The notes below the pieces were generated by a model that had not been told where the DNA came from, made no database searches, and worked only from the letters and a program-made list of their open reading frames with translations. Position numbers and translations under genes: made by a program. DNA of 56,061 bases from Acidobacteriota bacterium (GTDB lineage Bacteria > Acidobacteriota > UBA6911 > RPQK01 > JACQSY01), in the NCBI GenBank assembly GCA_016211085.1, contig JACQSY010000049.1, positions 1-56,061 on the forward strand, written 5' to 3'. Below are positions 29,385 to 38,454 of the stretch, in pieces; the stretch's first letter is position 1, and each line of letters begins with the position of its first letter.

Positions 29385-29710
29385 ATGAATGGCCAGCAGC
29401 CCAAAAGCAACGAGTACTTTCGAGCCGGCGTAAATTACTGGCCTGCACGAAAAGCCATGTGGCTTTGAAAGGATTTTGATGAGGGCGAAATAGCAGATGA
29501 CTTTCGAAGGCTGGCGCGCAACGAGATTGAAGAATCCGCCACTTGCAAACGGTGCTGGAAATCGCAGTGGATTACCGCCGGGGAATTCTGATAACCCTGC
29601 TGGCGGGGCATCCGAATAGGGTCAATGGGGTTCCCGATTGGCTGCTTTCTTCCGCCGTCAATCGAGGGGAGAGCCGAAAGCGCCGCTTACTTGACGATCA
29701 CAATATCTAA
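29385..29710 (+). pseudogene. Decayed cellulase-like glycoside hydrolase fragment
   Basis: The plus strand encodes EYFRAGVNYWPARKAMWL, an in-frame TGA at 29466-29468, then KDFDEGEIADDFRRLARNE. In the intact family this reads VNYWP..AM.WW..FD.GE...DF.R, so the TGA sits at a tryptophan. A short deletion with frameshift follows. A second frame then resumes with LQTVLEIAVDYRRG, then LAGHPNRVNGVPDWLL, matching the next strand of the same TIM barrel. The remaining ~300 residues are missing. The remnant runs into the 3' end of the debranching enzyme gene. Confidence 0.65.
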
Positions 29711-31855
29711 AGCGCCCTTACGGCGAAGGACATCCACTGTAACCGTGTACGCATGGCGCTCCACCAACAAGTCGACCTCCGAATCCCCCACCTGCAGGTT
29801 GGTGATGCGCACGGTGTCCAGAAACACAGGCAGGAGGGGCCGCCGTAGGGTAACTTCGCATTGCTGTGCGTTAATTGAGAGCGCGAGACAGGCCTGCAAA
29901 AACATAAAAACTGAACCTGCAGCCCAGGCCTGCGGAGCGCAAGCCACGGGATAAAGCGTGGGGCCCTCACCGTGCCGGCGCTGAAATCCGCAAAACAATT
30001 CAGGCAGGCGGTGCAAATCGACGAAAATACTCGCGTCAAAAATTCCAGCCATCACACGGGCGGCCAGGCCAGACAACCCGTAACGACTCAGCCCCAGTGC
30101 GATCAAAGCGTTGTCATGAGGCCACACGGACCCGTTGTGATACGACATCGGGTTGTAACGGATTTCAGAAGCAGCTACGGTGCGAATGCCCCATCCTGAA
30201 AAGGAATCGCTGCCGAACAAGGTCTCGGCGGCCCGTCTGGCGCGTTCCTCATCGGCGATTTCACCGAACAGACAGTGGCCTGCATTGGAGGTCCTGACCT
30301 TGCAAGGTTTCTTGTTTCCGTCAAGCGCCAATGCATACGTGGAAAGCTCCTCACACCAAAAGTGCTCTTCAAAAGCCTGCTTGATCTGTTCCGCCTGATG
30401 AAGCAAACGTTCAGCCATGTCCAGCCGGTTCAGGATCACAGCCAGCCGGGCAGCATGTTGGCGCGCCGCATAGACGTAAGCTTGAACTTCGCACAGGGCG
30501 ATGGGGCCTTCTGCCGGGGAACCGTCTGAATGGAAAATGGGGTCGTGGGAATCCTTCCAACCTTGATGGACCAGTCCTCTCGGATTCTCTCTGAAATATT
30601 CAACAAATCCGTCATGGTCGCGGTCACCGTACTCGTCGATCCAGTTCAGTGCCCTCTCGATATTGCTCCAGATCGATTCGATGAACTCCCGGTCTGCCGT
30701 CCTTTCGTGATAGAGTCCGGCCAATATGACGAAGAGGGGCGTAGCATCAACGCTTCCGTAATACTTCCCGAAAGGCACTTCCCCGAGTGCAGCCATTTCG
30801 CCGCGCCGCATTTCGTGGAGGATCTTGCCGGGTTCGGCATCTTGCTCATGGTTTTGCTCGCAGGCCTGGGTGGCGGCGAGGTGACGAAGCACCCCGCGGG
30901 CAGGCGAAGGATCGGTCCAAAGAAGCTCCATCGCAGTGATGATGCCGTCGCGTCCAAAAACAGTGCTGAACCAAGGCACTCCGGCATAAGGATAAGGCCC
31001 CGTACTGAGCTCGGTGGCCATCATATGAAGATCGGCAACAGAGCGAGCGATCCACTCATTGAACTGCTCGTTGGAAGTGTAAATTTCGCAGCGACCGGCT
31101 TTTGCAGAATCCAGCGAGGACTTCGCTTGTAACAGTGCGTCCTGAAATCGGAACACGCGGGCAGGTGGTTCGCTGCTTTCACAGCAAATCGTGAGAAGAA
31201 CTTCGCTCGAGCCCTGAGGGGGGAGGCGGAATCGATACTGTGCGGTTGATGATGTTGCTTCGCCTGGGGAGGGATCCCACAGCAACTTACAACTGCGGAC
31301 GACACGATCCAGTCCTTCATATCGAAGAACGATTGAACCGTCTTTGATTTCCGGTTCCAGCAGGGTTCCCCGGTGCTCGCGTTTGAGTCCGCGGACCTCG
31401 AAAATATCAGCAAAATCAGCTGCAAAGCGAAACGACAGACTGAGCTCAGCCGGATGCAGTCCGTGATTGGAAATTTGTATTTGCTCATAGCAAGTCGACT
31501 CCCAGAGGAACTTGGAGCGAAACACGTGTACCATGCCGTGCGGCAGAACGAAGTTTTCATTTATTGAAATATCGGGGTTGGTCAGGTCCACAGTCAGCAA
31601 GTCGTTATCGTCCCGGATTGTGGAGCTGAGCAGCAGAGGGCGAATCTTTTCCAGGCGCAGTTCCAACCTGGATATAAAGCGAGTTCCCTCGTGATAGATC
31701 CCCTGTTGGCCCAAACCGAAAGGCACGATGTCCCCGTAATGGTCGAACACGGCAAAGGTTTCGCCGTGCTTGAGCACTCGAGTTCTCTCATCAGCACGGG
31801 AAGAAGTCGCCAGTATGTAGAACTGGTCGTGTACCTGAATGACGTCTTCAATCAT
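29687..31855 (-). CDS. Glycogen debranching enzyme-like amylo-alpha-1,6-glucosidase (GH133-type)
   Basis: A 722-residue protein. The N-terminal beta domain (about 20-260) has VFDHYGDIVPFGLGQQGIYH and TRFISRLELRL. The (alpha/alpha)6 catalytic domain includes GVPWFSTVFGRDGIITAMEL, GFVEYFRENPRGLVHQGWKD and YNPMSYHNGSVWPHDNALIA. Such enzymes hydrolyse alpha-1,6 branch points in glycogen or related glucans. There is no signal peptide. It overlaps the upstream GT4 gene by 8 bp, suggesting a joint role in storage or osmolyte sugar metabolism. Confidence 0.85.
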   Translation of the reverse strand: MIEDVIQVHDQFYILATSSRADERTRVLKHGETFAVFDHYGDIVPFGLGQQGIYHEGTRFISRLELRLEKIRPLLLSSTIRDDNDLLTVDLTNPDISINENFVLPHGMVHVFRSKFLWESTCYEQIQISNHGLHPAELSLSFRFAADFADIFEVRGLKREHRGTLLEPEIKDGSIVLRYEGLDRVVRSCKLLWDPSPGEATSSTAQYRFRLPPQGSSEVLLTICCESSEPPARVFRFQDALLQAKSSLDSAKAGRCEIYTSNEQFNEWIARSVADLHMMATELSTGPYPYAGVPWFSTVFGRDGIITAMELLWTDPSPARGVLRHLAATQACEQNHEQDAEPGKILHEMRRGEMAALGEVPFGKYYGSVDATPLFVILAGLYHERTADREFIESIWSNIERALNWIDEYGDRDHDGFVEYFRENPRGLVHQGWKDSHDPIFHSDGSPAEGPIALCEVQAYVYAARQHAARLAVILNRLDMAERLLHQAEQIKQAFEEHFWCEELSTYALALDGNKKPCKVRTSNAGHCLFGEIADEERARRAAETLFGSDSFSGWGIRTVAASEIRYNPMSYHNGSVWPHDNALIALGLSRYGLSGLAARVMAGIFDASIFVDLHRLPELFCGFQRRHGEGPTLYPVACAPQAWAAGSVFMFLQACLALSINAQQCEVTLRRPLLPVFLDTVRITNLQVGDSEVDLLVERHAYTVTVDVLRRKGALDIVIVK

Positions 31856-32927
31856 CGGTCAAGGCTGCTGAAGCGGCTCCCGCCATGGTGCGCGCTGTCT
31901 CCACTCCCCGGCTCAGTCGACGATAAACTTGGACATAATCACGCGCCATCCGTTCGACTGAGAACCGTCTTTCAAACTCACGCCGGCAACGGCTTCGACT
32001 GAGGGAGATGGTGCGCCCGACCGCCTCAAGAGCTTCGGACATACTGTTTACCACGTAGCCGGTCACTCCCTCGGTGATGATTTCAGGAACTGAACCGCCG
32101 CGAAAGGCTAGAACGGGCGTCCCGCACGCCATGGCCTCGATCATAACCAGTCCAAAAGGTTCCGGCCAGTCGATCGGAAAAAGCAAGGCGCAGGCATTTC
32201 CCAGAAAATCATTCTTCTCGTTCTCACTGATTTCACCAACAAACTCAACCAGCGGCCCGCGCAGCAAGGGCTTGATCACGGTTTCGTAATACGGACGGTC
32301 AACGCGGTCAATCTTGGCTGCAACCTTCAGCGGTATTCCGGCCTGCTGCGCAATCTCAATAGCTCTGTCCAATCTCTTCTCCGGAGAGATCCTTCCGAGG
32401 AAAGCCAGATAATGACCCCCCTCAGGGTGGAACTTGTAAAGATTCAAAGGGAGGCCATGGTAAACAGTTGCCTGCCAGTTTGCCCACTCAAGAGGCTGGC
32501 GTTGGGCGTCGGAGATGGAAATCAACGGAATGTCCTTGAATTCTGTGTAGATGGGAACCAGGTCAGGAAGGTCGAGCCTGCCGTGGAGAGTGGTTATGTG
32601 CGGGATAGAAAGCCGTTTCGAAATGGGGAAATGAAGATAATCAACATGGAAATGGACGATGTCGAAGTCATTCAAACGCTGTAAGACCAGTTCCAACAGG
32701 AGTATGTGGTACGCCAATTGATCGCGGCACTCGGTGTTCAGACGCAGAGCGGAACACTCCGGCGATACCAGTTCGGCGGCAGTTACTGAATCCGCACTCG
32801 CAAACAGGGTGACCTCATGACCCTGCCGGACCAGCTCTTCTGTGAGGTAAGAAACAACGCGTTCAGTCCCGCCATAAAACTTGGGCGGGACACTTTCATA
32901 CAGGGGAGCCACTTGAGCGATGTGCAT
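31848..32927 (-). CDS. Family 4 glycosyltransferase
   Basis: A 359-residue GT-B enzyme. The N-terminal domain begins HIAQVAPLYESVPPKFYGGT and contains LTEELVRQGHEVTLFASADS. The C-terminal donor site has FLGRISPEKRLDRAIEIA and EPFGLVMIEAMACGTPVLAF (the E-x7-E motif). It is in an operon with the debranching enzyme. The acceptor is unknown; glycogen-like or trehalose-like metabolism would fit. Confidence 0.85.
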   Translation of the reverse strand: MHIAQVAPLYESVPPKFYGGTERVVSYLTEELVRQGHEVTLFASADSVTAAELVSPECSALRLNTECRDQLAYHILLLELVLQRLNDFDIVHFHVDYLHFPISKRLSIPHITTLHGRLDLPDLVPIYTEFKDIPLISISDAQRQPLEWANWQATVYHGLPLNLYKFHPEGGHYLAFLGRISPEKRLDRAIEIAQQAGIPLKVAAKIDRVDRPYYETVIKPLLRGPLVEFVGEISENEKNDFLGNACALLFPIDWPEPFGLVMIEAMACGTPVLAFRGGSVPEIITEGVTGYVVNSMSEALEAVGRTISLSRSRCRREFERRFSVERMARDYVQVYRRLSRGVETARTMAGAASAALTDD

Positions 32928-33019
32928 TGACTTCTGACACCCTCAAACTTCAGGCTAACTCACTCCTTTTAATTATAACGTGCAGACAAGTGCGTCGAGG
33001 GCGGTGGTCAGAGCACCCT

Positions 33020-33128
33020 GCTAGCGCTCAGGACGAGATCAATTGAGAGGCTTCTTTCCAACGCTTTGTGGAAGCGTTCCGACCCCGTGTCGCTAGCGCT
33101 CAGGACGAGATCAATTGAGAGGCTTCTT
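33020..33128. repeat. 37-bp direct repeat at the 3' end of the acyl-CoA synthetase gene
   Basis: Positions 33020-33056 and 33092-33128 are identical over 37 bp (starting GCTAGCGCTCAGGACGAG) with a 72-bp period. The second copy contains the last codons and stop of the acyl-CoA synthetase gene, so this looks like a local tandem duplication of the gene end. Between the copies is an AACGCTT/AAGCGTT hairpin with a TGTGG loop. Confidence 0.85.
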
Positions 33129-34727
33129 GGCTTGGGAATGAGATTGGGATTGGGTCGCCTGAAGGTCCCAGGCTGCAGCGCTGGGTCCCTGGCAGCGCAG
33201 CTTGTATTTCTCCACGCGGCCGACCGGAGTCTTGGGGAGCTCGGTAGTAATGTCGACAAATCGTGGCAGGGCCTCCGGCAAAAGGCGCTTGCGGCACCAT
33301 CGTGCGAATTGTTCGATTTCCAGCGATCGCCCCGGCCGGAGCACCAGGGCTATCGCTATATCCTCTTGCTCTCCGGTGCCGGGAACGCCGTAAGCCGCCG
33401 ACTCAAGCACGTCCTCGTGAGTGTTGATGAGCTGCTCCAATTGAAAACTGGAGATGAGACATTTCGAGCGGCGAATCGAATCTTTGGCACGATCGACAAA
33501 GTACAAATGGCCGGCATCGTCGCGATAGGCGCGATCTCCTGTGTGGAACCAAAGATTACGCCAGGCCTGTACGGTGTGTTCCGGCATCTGAAAGTATCCG
33601 GACATAATGCTGAACGCTTCGCGAGGTCTGACGATTATTTCTCCGGGAGTGCCGGCTTCCACCTCCTGGTCCGCTTCATCGACAATTTTCAGCTCGAACT
33701 CCGGGAGAGTGATGCCCATGGAATTCGAAGGCGACACAGTTCCCCGAGGCGTAACGCTGATCACGTTCAGCTCAGTCATGCCATAAGCGTTCATTACCTG
33801 AACACCAAAGCGCTCTTCAAAAAGCGATTTCAGCTCTCCGGACATCCCAGGACAAAATACCACTTTTACTGAGTGCCGGCGATCGAGGGGTGAGGCTTTC
33901 TTTCGGTAGTAAAGTATGTTGGGCATGGTGCCCACCAGGCTGGTCAGGGTGGCGCCGCATTGACGGGCTTGATCCCAGAAACAATCAGGGTCAAAGCCGT
34001 TGGCGATTACCATCCGGCCTCCGACCAGCAGCATGGCCAGAAACGTGATTTGCGCGTTGCTGTGAAAAAACGGCAGGCACGTGAACCATGTGTCCGAGGC
34101 CGACACCTCAAAACTGCGGGCCATCAGAGATCCCCACCAGTAATACTGGCATTGAGAGCAGAGTACACCCTTGGAGGGACCGGTGGTGCCGCCGGTATAT
34201 ATCACTGAGAATAAATCGGGTGGCTGAACTACAGGCTCAATATTCTGGCGTTTTTGCGATAAAAGATTGGAAAAAAGAGTGATCGAAAAATGTCCCTTCA
34301 ACTGGCCGGCCGTCTCCTCATCCAGGGCAATGAGCTCAGGAGGAACCACAATCCCCGCTGAGGCCTTCAAGAATTGGCCCAGGCACTCAGGCCCCAGGAG
34401 AAGAAACTTCAAACGGGCATGGGTCAACACGTAAGAGAGCTGAGACCCGTGAAATGAGGTGTTGATGGGAACACAAAGCGCGCCCGTTTTTGCCAGCGCC
34501 AGCCAGAGGAAAATCATCTCCACACGCGAAGAGGAGAGAATCCCGACGGGGGTGCCTTTTTGAATGCCCCGCTCCAGCAGCCCATGCGCCAGCCGGTTCA
34601 CCTCTTCGTTGATTTCAGCAAGGGTGTATTCTCTGCCGCTGATCTTCAGCAAGGGCATTCGGCCATCGGTCCGGGCGGCAGTTTCCAGGATGCGAGGAAT
34701 GGTCCTGTCGGCAAATGAATAATACAT
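33111..34727 (-). CDS. AMP-forming acyl-CoA synthetase/ligase
   Basis: About 538 residues from ATG 34727, which follows an AGAAGAAG ribosome site. ANL-family motifs are VIYTGGTTGPSKGVL (P-loop), NAYGMTELNVISVTP, WFHTGDRAYRD and the C-terminal lysine region TPVGRVEKYKLR. It activates a carboxylic acid as the adenylate and transfers it to CoA; WFHTGD and RAKDSIRR suggest a fatty- or aromatic-acid ligase of the crotonobetaine/carnitine ligase type. The substrate is not clear. An upstream extension to 34814 is unlikely. Confidence 0.88.
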   Translation of the reverse strand: MYYSFADRTIPRILETAARTDGRMPLLKISGREYTLAEINEEVNRLAHGLLERGIQKGTPVGILSSSRVEMIFLWLALAKTGALCVPINTSFHGSQLSYVLTHARLKFLLLGPECLGQFLKASAGIVVPPELIALDEETAGQLKGHFSITLFSNLLSQKRQNIEPVVQPPDLFSVIYTGGTTGPSKGVLCSQCQYYWWGSLMARSFEVSASDTWFTCLPFFHSNAQITFLAMLLVGGRMVIANGFDPDCFWDQARQCGATLTSLVGTMPNILYYRKKASPLDRRHSVKVVFCPGMSGELKSLFEERFGVQVMNAYGMTELNVISVTPRGTVSPSNSMGITLPEFELKIVDEADQEVEAGTPGEIIVRPREAFSIMSGYFQMPEHTVQAWRNLWFHTGDRAYRDDAGHLYFVDRAKDSIRRSKCLISSFQLEQLINTHEDVLESAAYGVPGTGEQEDIAIALVLRPGRSLEIEQFARWCRKRLLPEALPRFVDITTELPKTPVGRVEKYKLRCQGPSAAAWDLQATQSQSHSQAKKPLN

Positions 34728-34847
34728 AAAATCTTCTTCTGAAAAAGGAGATATCGTAACAGAAAAGCAGGACCTTTCCGCTTTCCAGTTTTCTTGAAGG
34801 CCGAATACCAGCACCGGGCAACGAGGATAACGTCCCGCGTTTGGCCT

Positions 34848-36032
34848 TTAATCGCGAGTTAGAGACAAAGTGATTTGGTATTCCGAAAAATTAATCCGCC
34901 GGGTTGAAATCGGTGCAGGTTCGACCCGGACGAGGTCCAGCGTGTAGGCGCCCAACTTGAGCTGGTGCAGGCCCGGGGTGCTGGAAAGTACAGCGGCGCC
35001 CAGGTCCTGGTTTCCTTTGCGCACTCGAAGTTCCACCCTCGCCTGCCCCGGCTGTATACAAACCACATCAATGGGACATCGTGAATCTTCAATAATGTTC
35101 CAGAAGGTGATTCTTAAATCATCGGCGGTCAAGACGCCGGTTTGTCCTGCTTTCAGCTTGAACTCGGCTCCCAGTTGAATGTCAACGGTGTTTTCACTCA
35201 GGCTGCGCTTCGCTACCTGAATACCGGACGCGGGAACCGCATCAATAGTTCGCAACACCGTCACCGCAAGCGGAGCGTCCGATTCCACTTGAACAACTGA
35301 TTGAAATCGTAAAGGGAAAATAGCCGGGAAGATGAGCTTCCAAAATCTCTCAAAGTAGTCACTTAACATACTTCCAGGGGGAAGCTTTATTGTTTCAACA
35401 GAGTTGGGCCGCAAAGTAAGCCGCACCTCGGCTATTCCAGAGGAAACATTTGCGATTGAAAAAGCCGCACCCTGGTCTGTGTAGCCGTTGAAGAGAAAAA
35501 CCGGAAAGGTAAAACTCTTCAGACCCTGAGTTGGAAAAAGCTCGGCTTCAAACTGGAGCCTATGCTCAAAATCCAGAGGCAGGGGAGATATCGAAGGAAT
35601 GCTGCCGGTCCGTGCGATTTGAAAAACCACACGAGTGATCAAATCATCCGGGGCTTTCAATTGGGCCCAGCCTATTGCCGTTTCTCCAGAAGGAACTAAC
35701 ACGAACTCCAATCCCGATCCCGGCGGGATAGTGAAGGTGTGCCTTCCGGTCGAGTGTGCAAGAGAGCCCGTAGGGCCGAGCCACTGGGACTGGAAAGGCG
35801 CCGTCAGGGCGCTGCCTGAAGCGGTAAACAGGCTGAGTTCACCCGGGATGGGCTCGTTTGTCTCATTCCTGAAGTGAAACAGGGTGCGATACTCAACTGA
35901 ACCAGAGTGTCCAGCGCCGACGCTTGAGTAGTAGAAATTCAGCGGCGCGGCGGCCATTAAGGGGAGCGTGGAAAATGTTGTTACAATTAAAAGTAAAATG
36001 AGATGTGCTCTGTGAACTTGAAAAATTCCCAT
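34848..36032 (-). CDS. Secreted beta-rich protein of unknown function
   Basis: A 394-residue protein with a signal peptide (about 1-28, ending LPLMAAA). The mature part is almost all beta-strand: repeated modules such as FHFRNETNEPIPGELSLF and FSIANVSSGIAEVRLTLRPN, then VVQVESDAPLAVTVLRTID. This pattern is shared with the predicted lipoprotein at 42353-43657 and the fragment near 53018. Such proteins are common in Acidobacteria and are probably cell-surface proteins. No enzymatic motif is visible. Confidence 0.65.
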   Translation of the reverse strand: MGIFQVHRAHLILLLIVTTFSTLPLMAAAPLNFYYSSVGAGHSGSVEYRTLFHFRNETNEPIPGELSLFTASGSALTAPFQSQWLGPTGSLAHSTGRHTFTIPPGSGLEFVLVPSGETAIGWAQLKAPDDLITRVVFQIARTGSIPSISPLPLDFEHRLQFEAELFPTQGLKSFTFPVFLFNGYTDQGAAFSIANVSSGIAEVRLTLRPNSVETIKLPPGSMLSDYFERFWKLIFPAIFPLRFQSVVQVESDAPLAVTVLRTIDAVPASGIQVAKRSLSENTVDIQLGAEFKLKAGQTGVLTADDLRITFWNIIEDSRCPIDVVCIQPGQARVELRVRKGNQDLGAAVLSSTPGLHQLKLGAYTLDLVRVEPAPISTRRINFSEYQITLSLTRD

Positions 36033-36305
36033 AATCTACTCCCTCGATCTTCGAAGTACCATTCTTAAATAAAGTATAGCAACGCGTTGAACTCATGCTC
36101 TCTGGAATCAGGCGCACGCACAACACTCAAGACCCTAAGTAAAGATGACGGAAAAGCCTGAAAAGTTCACTAGGTTCCGGGTCTTGAGGGCCGCCGCCGT
36201 CTCACTGTTGTGCCTCCCCGTCGATTGCCAGGGCATTGAGACGTCGTGAGGCCCTGGCCGCGTCGCGCTCGCAACCGACCCTTACGGAATTGATAAATGG
36301 GGTGC

Positions 36306-37766
36306 TTAGTTTGAAGCCAGGTCTGCAACCAGCGCCAATTCCTCAGCCGTGGGTGGCGATATCCAGGAGACTAAAAGATAGACCAGCAAGCTCACGCCGA
36401 GCCCGATAAAGCCCTCCAGCGACGAGAGAGCCATAAGGCCGTAAGAATTCGCAAGATAAGCACCGATGCAAGCCGCAAATCCGCTGATCATGGAAAGTGC
36501 AGCAGCGGTGCCGCTGCCACGCCTGGAGAAAAGTCCACCCACAATGGGGACAAAAAATCCTGAAGCAAGGAGTGACGCCGAAGAAAAAACCAGCCAGAAG
36601 ACGCCGACGCCGGCGTACCACGCAACCAGAAGAGTGACCAACCCCACAACGAGAAGCGACAAACGCGAAATCAAAACGATCTCGCGATTTGAAGCGTGGG
36701 GACGAAGGTAAACCGAGTAAAGATCCCGAGAGAGTGTTTGGCTGGTGATAATCATTTCAGTGGAACATGTCGAGAGGGCGGCCGCGGCAATCCCTGCTAG
36801 AGCGAAACCTCCGATCCATGCACCCAGTCCACGTTCGGCGAGCGCGAAATAATAGTATTCTTGGGCGCCCATGGGTCCTGCAACGAGACGGCCCAAAAGT
36901 CCGGTCGGCACTGTTGAGCCGTACACAAACAAGCCGAGCGCGACACAAAGCGGCAGCGACTTCAGTACCGTTTGCTCATCGCGGGCGGTAAGGAATCGCG
37001 TGACCAGATGCGGTCCTGAGGGCACTGCGAAAATCCAGATCAACTGTCCCGCCAGAGCCATCCAGCTCCAATGGGGCTGCACCCCAGTAAAGATTTCGGG
37101 TGGAAGCTGTTCCAGTAACCTTTGCCAACCCACTTCGGCGCTGCCATCTCCCACGTAAGCAATGCCAGTGGGCACGGCCAGAATCATTCCCAGAAAGAGC
37201 ACCAGGCACATAAACGTATCGGTCCAGACGACTCCGACCATTCCTCCCCAAAGTGTGTAGCCGATGACGAATAGTGAAGTCACAATGAGGACGAGAGCAT
37301 ACGGAAGATTAAAGACGGAAACCGTAATGGCAGCGAGGCCCGTCAACTGTGCAGCCATGTAAGGAATAAACATCAGGCTCATGAGTGCGCCCACTGCACA
37401 GCGGATGGCCACTTTTCGCGAGGAGTAGCGTGTCGCCAGAAAATCGGCAAAGCTGTAGATCTTGTAGCGCCCAGCCAACCGTCGTACCAACACCCCCACA
37501 AAACCGATTGCAATAAGAAAACCGATCGAGGTGGTGAAATAAGCGCACCAAAAGGCGTAGCCGATATTTCCGGCCATGTTGGTGCCGCCGAGGAATAGAC
37601 CGATGGAAACGTTGGCGGCCAGAAAAGAACCGGTCAGAACCGGCCAAGTCATCCGGCGTCCGGCGACGTGAAAGTCAGCTTCCGACTTAATTTGCCTTCC
37701 GGCCAGCCAACCCAGAGAGAGCGTGATGGCAAAAAAGCCGAGATAAAGGATGGCCTGCGGTGTCAT
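36306..37766 (-). CDS. Sodium:solute symporter (SSS family)
   Basis: A 486-residue membrane protein with 12-13 predicted segments. The SSS signature is seen in FHVAGRRMTWPVLTGSFLAA, ANVSIGLFLGGTNMAG, GGMVGVVWTDTFMCLVLFLG and the later ALSTCSTEMIITSQTLSRDLY. It imports a small solute with Na+. The substrate cannot be told; neighbours give no hint. Confidence 0.88.
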   Translation of the reverse strand: MTPQAILYLGFFAITLSLGWLAGRQIKSEADFHVAGRRMTWPVLTGSFLAANVSIGLFLGGTNMAGNIGYAFWCAYFTTSIGFLIAIGFVGVLVRRLAGRYKIYSFADFLATRYSSRKVAIRCAVGALMSLMFIPYMAAQLTGLAAITVSVFNLPYALVLIVTSLFVIGYTLWGGMVGVVWTDTFMCLVLFLGMILAVPTGIAYVGDGSAEVGWQRLLEQLPPEIFTGVQPHWSWMALAGQLIWIFAVPSGPHLVTRFLTARDEQTVLKSLPLCVALGLFVYGSTVPTGLLGRLVAGPMGAQEYYYFALAERGLGAWIGGFALAGIAAAALSTCSTEMIITSQTLSRDLYSVYLRPHASNREIVLISRLSLLVVGLVTLLVAWYAGVGVFWLVFSSASLLASGFFVPIVGGLFSRRGSGTAAALSMISGFAACIGAYLANSYGLMALSSLEGFIGLGVSLLVYLLVSWISPPTAEELALVADLASN

Positions 37767-38118
37767 AGACTGAAAACCCCGCCCTATGGTGGCTACACCC
37801 CTGGATTAAGTCAAGGCGGAAGCAGTTGGACCTTCCCCAAACTTGACCCCGCGCAGATCTGTCGCCCGCTGCGAAAGCGATGTCGTGTGACCGCGCTCTC
37901 CAAAAGTGCCTACGCGGTGACGGAGTAAGCGCCGCTGTTCATCGCTTCAGGGACCGCTCCTTGTAGCGGCGCCTCTGACAGGACCGGCGCTGCGGATTCT
38001 GCGCTGGTCGAGCTGCATTGGTGGGGTCTCTCGGAGGCCTCGGCCCAGAAGCAACCGTTTTAAACGGGTCCTACTTTCCAGTGTTTGAAAGGGATCTTCG
38101 GGACACTCGGTGGTTGTC
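37767..38118. other. Gene-free region with GC-rich repeat-like sequence
   Basis: No convincing gene. Around 37960-38005 is a GC-rich stretch (TTGTAGCGGCGCCTCTGACA and on) that looks like an interspersed intergenic repeat; a related TCGTAGCGGCGCGG occurs near 2504. Confidence 0.3.
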
Positions 38119-38454
38119 CTATTCTCGCGAAGCGACTCGTTTGGGGGCGGCCGTAGTCGGGGAGATCGAGGCAGCAGCGCGCAGGTGCTGTAGACGCAGC
38201 CATTTTCTTCGCAGGATCACCGTGAAAAACCATATGAGGAGCGACGCAAAAACTGTTATCATCCAGATTACGATTTCAAGGCGCAAAATCCAATCGAGAT
38301 GCCCCCAGGGCAAGTACCAGTATAACCAGTTACGTAAATTCATAAGCCTGTGATTATCATAGGGAAGAACACCGGGTGGCTCAATCAGAAAATACTGGCG
38401 CAGCAGTGATTCTGAAATCAACTGAGTTCCCGCTCCAATCATACCGTGAGTCAT
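38119..38454 (-). CDS. Possible small membrane protein
   Basis: From ATG 38454 about 111 residues. One clear membrane segment (LEIVIWMITVFASLLIWFF) follows a stretch with LRNWLYWYLPWGHLDWILR. The start codon overlaps the start of the oppositely oriented flippase-like gene by two bases. A later ATG near 38442 would avoid this. The composition is protein-like but there is no known family, and it could be an antisense coincidence. Confidence 0.35.
   Translation of the reverse strand: MTHGMIGAGTQLISESLLRQYFLIEPPGVLPYDNHRLMNLRNWLYWYLPWGHLDWILRLEIVIWMITVFASLLIWFFTVILRRKWLRLQHLRAAASISPTTAAPKRVASRE

Noticed and set aside
29466..29468. In-frame TGA in the glycoside hydrolase remnant as a second Sec codon
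   Set aside because: The position is a tryptophan in the family, and there is further damage (deletion, frameshift, missing 3' part), so it is a nonsense mutation in a pseudogene.
33066..33872. 268-aa plus-strand frame
   Set aside because: It is antisense to the acyl-CoA synthetase, which carries full family motifs.
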